This document shows, in pieces, positions 62,656 to 64,000 of a stretch of DNA of 64,000 bases. The first letter of the stretch is position 1, and the number at the start of each line of letters is the position of its first letter. Position numbers and translations under genes: made by a program. Source of the DNA: Algoriphagus litoralis (GTDB taxonomy: Bacteria > Bacteroidota > Bacteroidia > Cytophagales > Cyclobacteriaceae); assembly GCF_003259255.1 (NCBI RefSeq), contig NZ_QGOL01000003.1:186001-250000 (forward strand), written 5' to 3'. The notes beneath the pieces are model-generated. The model was not told the DNA's origin and made no database searches. It saw nothing but the letters and a program-made list of their open reading frames with translations.

Positions 62656-63825
62656 ATGATCAAAAATATAAACAGAAGGGATTGGTTAAAATCCAGTCTA
62701 GTCGCAGCAGGTGGATTGATAGCATCTCCATCATTAGCCTTTAATTCTGGGAAAAACCACAGTTTAGTACCATCCAGTATCATTCGGGAAGTGACTCCAT
62801 CTTTTCCAATTGACGAAAGCAGGATCTTGGCTAGACTCAATGCTAATGAAAATCCCTATGGTCCTTCACCAAAAGTGATTCAAGCTATTGCAGAGTCAGT
62901 GAGTCAAGGTAATCGGTATGGGCATGGTGATGCTGCTACTTTGATCACTATGATCGCCGAAAAAGAAGGAGTGAGCAAAGAGTGCATTATGCTTGGGCCA
63001 GGTTCTACGGACCTTCTGGAAAAAGTGGCTATTACCAGATTTCAGCACGGTGGAAACATTGTTTCTGCCGATCCTTCCTACATGTCCGTGATGAGTACTG
63101 CGCAAGCTATGGGAGGAAAGTGGAAGCCAGTGACTTTGGCGGCGGATTATTCACATGATTTGGCTGGTATGAGAGCTGCCATAGATGGGGATACTCGCCT
63201 AGTCTATATCTGCAATCCAAATAATCCAACTGGATCCATCACTGAAGCTGAGTCATTGAAGGATTTCTGCATCGAGGCATCTTCAAAAGTGCCTGTATTC
63301 GTCGATGAGGCCTATTTGGAATTTTTGGAAAATCCGGAATCTCAAAGTATGGTGGGACTAGTAGCTCAGGGTAAAGACGTGATTGTAGCTCGCACATTTA
63401 GTAAAATTCACGGTATGGCTGGGTTGAGAATAGGCTATATCGTAGCCACTCCTGAGCGTATCGAGAGTATTACCAGTAAAGTCAGAAGTACGATGGGACT
63501 TTGTGTGACTTCATTAAAAGGAGCAATTGCCAGCATGAAAGAGTCAGCTTTTCTAGGACAGTGCAAGTCTCAAAATACGGAATGTAGAGAATATGTAGCC
63601 TCAGAAATAATTAATCTGGGATATAATCCTATTCCATCCTATACCAGTTTTATGATTTTCCCAATCGCTATGGATGCCAAAGTCTTCATGAAATCCATGT
63701 ATGATGAAGGTGTGGGAATCAGGACCTACGAAATGTACGATAAGCCATGGTGTCGAGTCAGTATGGGGACCCATGAGGAGTTGGAATACTTCGTTGAAAC
63801 TTTCAAAAAAGTAACCAAAGCCTGA
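62656..63825 (+). CDS. Tat-exported PLP-dependent aminotransferase (HisC-like)
   Basis: A 389-residue fold-type I enzyme with an N-terminal twin-arginine signal: INRRDWLKSSLVAAGGLIASPSLAF. The mature part is HisC-like: LNANENPYGPSPKV, PGSTDLLE, NPNNPTGS and the PLP lysine in RTFSKIHGMAGLRIGY. So it should work outside the cytoplasm, which is unusual for this family. A transporter gene starts 14 bases downstream. Confidence 0.9.
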   Translation: MIKNINRRDWLKSSLVAAGGLIASPSLAFNSGKNHSLVPSSIIREVTPSFPIDESRILARLNANENPYGPSPKVIQAIAESVSQGNRYGHGDAATLITMIAEKEGVSKECIMLGPGSTDLLEKVAITRFQHGGNIVSADPSYMSVMSTAQAMGGKWKPVTLAADYSHDLAGMRAAIDGDTRLVYICNPNNPTGSITEAESLKDFCIEASSKVPVFVDEAYLEFLENPESQSMVGLVAQGKDVIVARTFSKIHGMAGLRIGYIVATPERIESITSKVRSTMGLCVTSLKGAIASMKESAFLGQCKSQNTECREYVASEIINLGYNPIPSYTSFMIFPIAMDAKVFMKSMYDEGVGIRTYEMYDKPWCRVSMGTHEELEYFVETFKKVTKA

Positions 63826-63838
63826 TCTACTTTACACT

Positions 63839-64000
63839 ATGCCATTAGCGATTCAAACGTCTCTTTCGCTTTTGCTGATGATTTTACTGGGCTTTTCCTT
63901 GAGGAAAAAGCTGGATAGTGATGCGCATCGCAAAGGTTTGAAAGTGATAATTTTAGATTTAGCATTACCAGCCATGATTTTTGTGGCTTTGTTGGGGATC
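63839..64000 (+). CDS. AEC-type (auxin efflux carrier-like) transporter, 3' end missing
   Basis: Fifty-four codons are visible and the frame is open at the right edge. They encode MPLAIQTSLSLLLMILLGFS, then LRKKLDSDAHRKGLKVIILD, then LALPAMIFVALLGI. The first helix, the LRKKxxLDSDAHRKGL turn and the helix ending LPAMIF are the usual start of AEC proteins. It follows the exported aminotransferase by 13 bases and is probably co-transcribed. Confidence 0.65.
   Translation, partial: MPLAIQTSLSLLLMILLGFSLRKKLDSDAHRKGLKVIILDLALPAMIFVALLGI

Noticed and set aside
1..64000. CRISPR arrays, tRNA or rRNA genes, insertion sequences
   Set aside because: No repeat-spacer pattern, no cloverleaf or CCA-type end, no transposase frames were seen on reading the window.

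Overview
The window looks like a chromosome segment of a Bacteroidota species, most likely of the order Cytophagales (an Algoriphagus or other Cyclobacteriaceae relative). The reasons are Bacteroidota-type promoters (TTTG, about 20 bases, TAnnTTTG), weak or absent Shine-Dalgarno sites, moderate-to-low GC with AT-rich spacers, many lipoproteins and secreted hydrolases, and families typical of the group (MatB/MadLM, MetS-type NSS transporters, exported M28 and S10 peptidases). The genus is an inference from gene content only. I saw no rRNA, tRNA, CRISPR array, prophage or insertion sequence.

Layout. 1-2.3 kb: 3' part of a GH2 glycosidase and an exported CAP-domain protein. 2.4-8.8 kb: a TetR-controlled tripartite efflux operon (tetR, TolC, adaptor, RND pump) ending in an acyl-carrier-like gene without the phosphopantetheine serine; two copies of one palindromic operator flank tetR. 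8.8-11.5 kb: KefC-type antiporter, KefF/G-type quinone reductase and a YjdI-type ferredoxin. 11.6-16.9 kb: an NSS transporter with a 34-residue MetS subunit, two unknown proteins, GH32 lipoprotein, rfbA. 17-21 kb: CorA, then a three-gene unit of unknown function (kinase-like protein, DUF3817, a protein resembling DNA polymerase III psi), a thioesterase and pcm. 21-31 kb: riboflavin synthase, lipase, FGE-like lipoprotein, XRE-type regulator, ferritin, M28 peptidase, DinB, PhzF, K+ channel, S10 peptidase. 31-41 kb: gluQ, surface proteins, M48 protease, exonuclease, Mpl, a lycopene-cyclase-like membrane protein, dnaB, an MDR oxidoreductase and a protein with duplicated PGDY segments. 41-49 kb: etfBA, bifunctional nuclease, nucleoside transporter, M28 peptidase, RluA-type synthase, mnmA. 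49-55 kb: arfB and a copper cluster (CHY zinc-finger protein, HMA chaperone, CopA, AraC regulator with a CPRC motif) interrupted by an amidohydrolase. 55-58 kb: malonate uptake and activation (madM, madL, matB). 58-61 kb: glucose entry to the oxidative pentose phosphate pathway (pgl, zwf, ROK glucokinase). 61-64 kb: a Rossmann oxidoreductase, a long AT-rich spacer, a Tat-exported aminotransferase and the start of an AEC-type carrier.

Most of the window is ordinary housekeeping chromosome. The parts that deserve a second look are the TetR/RND/ACP-like operon with its promoter-embedded operators, the kinase-like/DUF3817/HolD-like unit, the copper cluster with an apparently exported CHY finger, the malonate module without a decarboxylase, and the PGDY-duplication protein.
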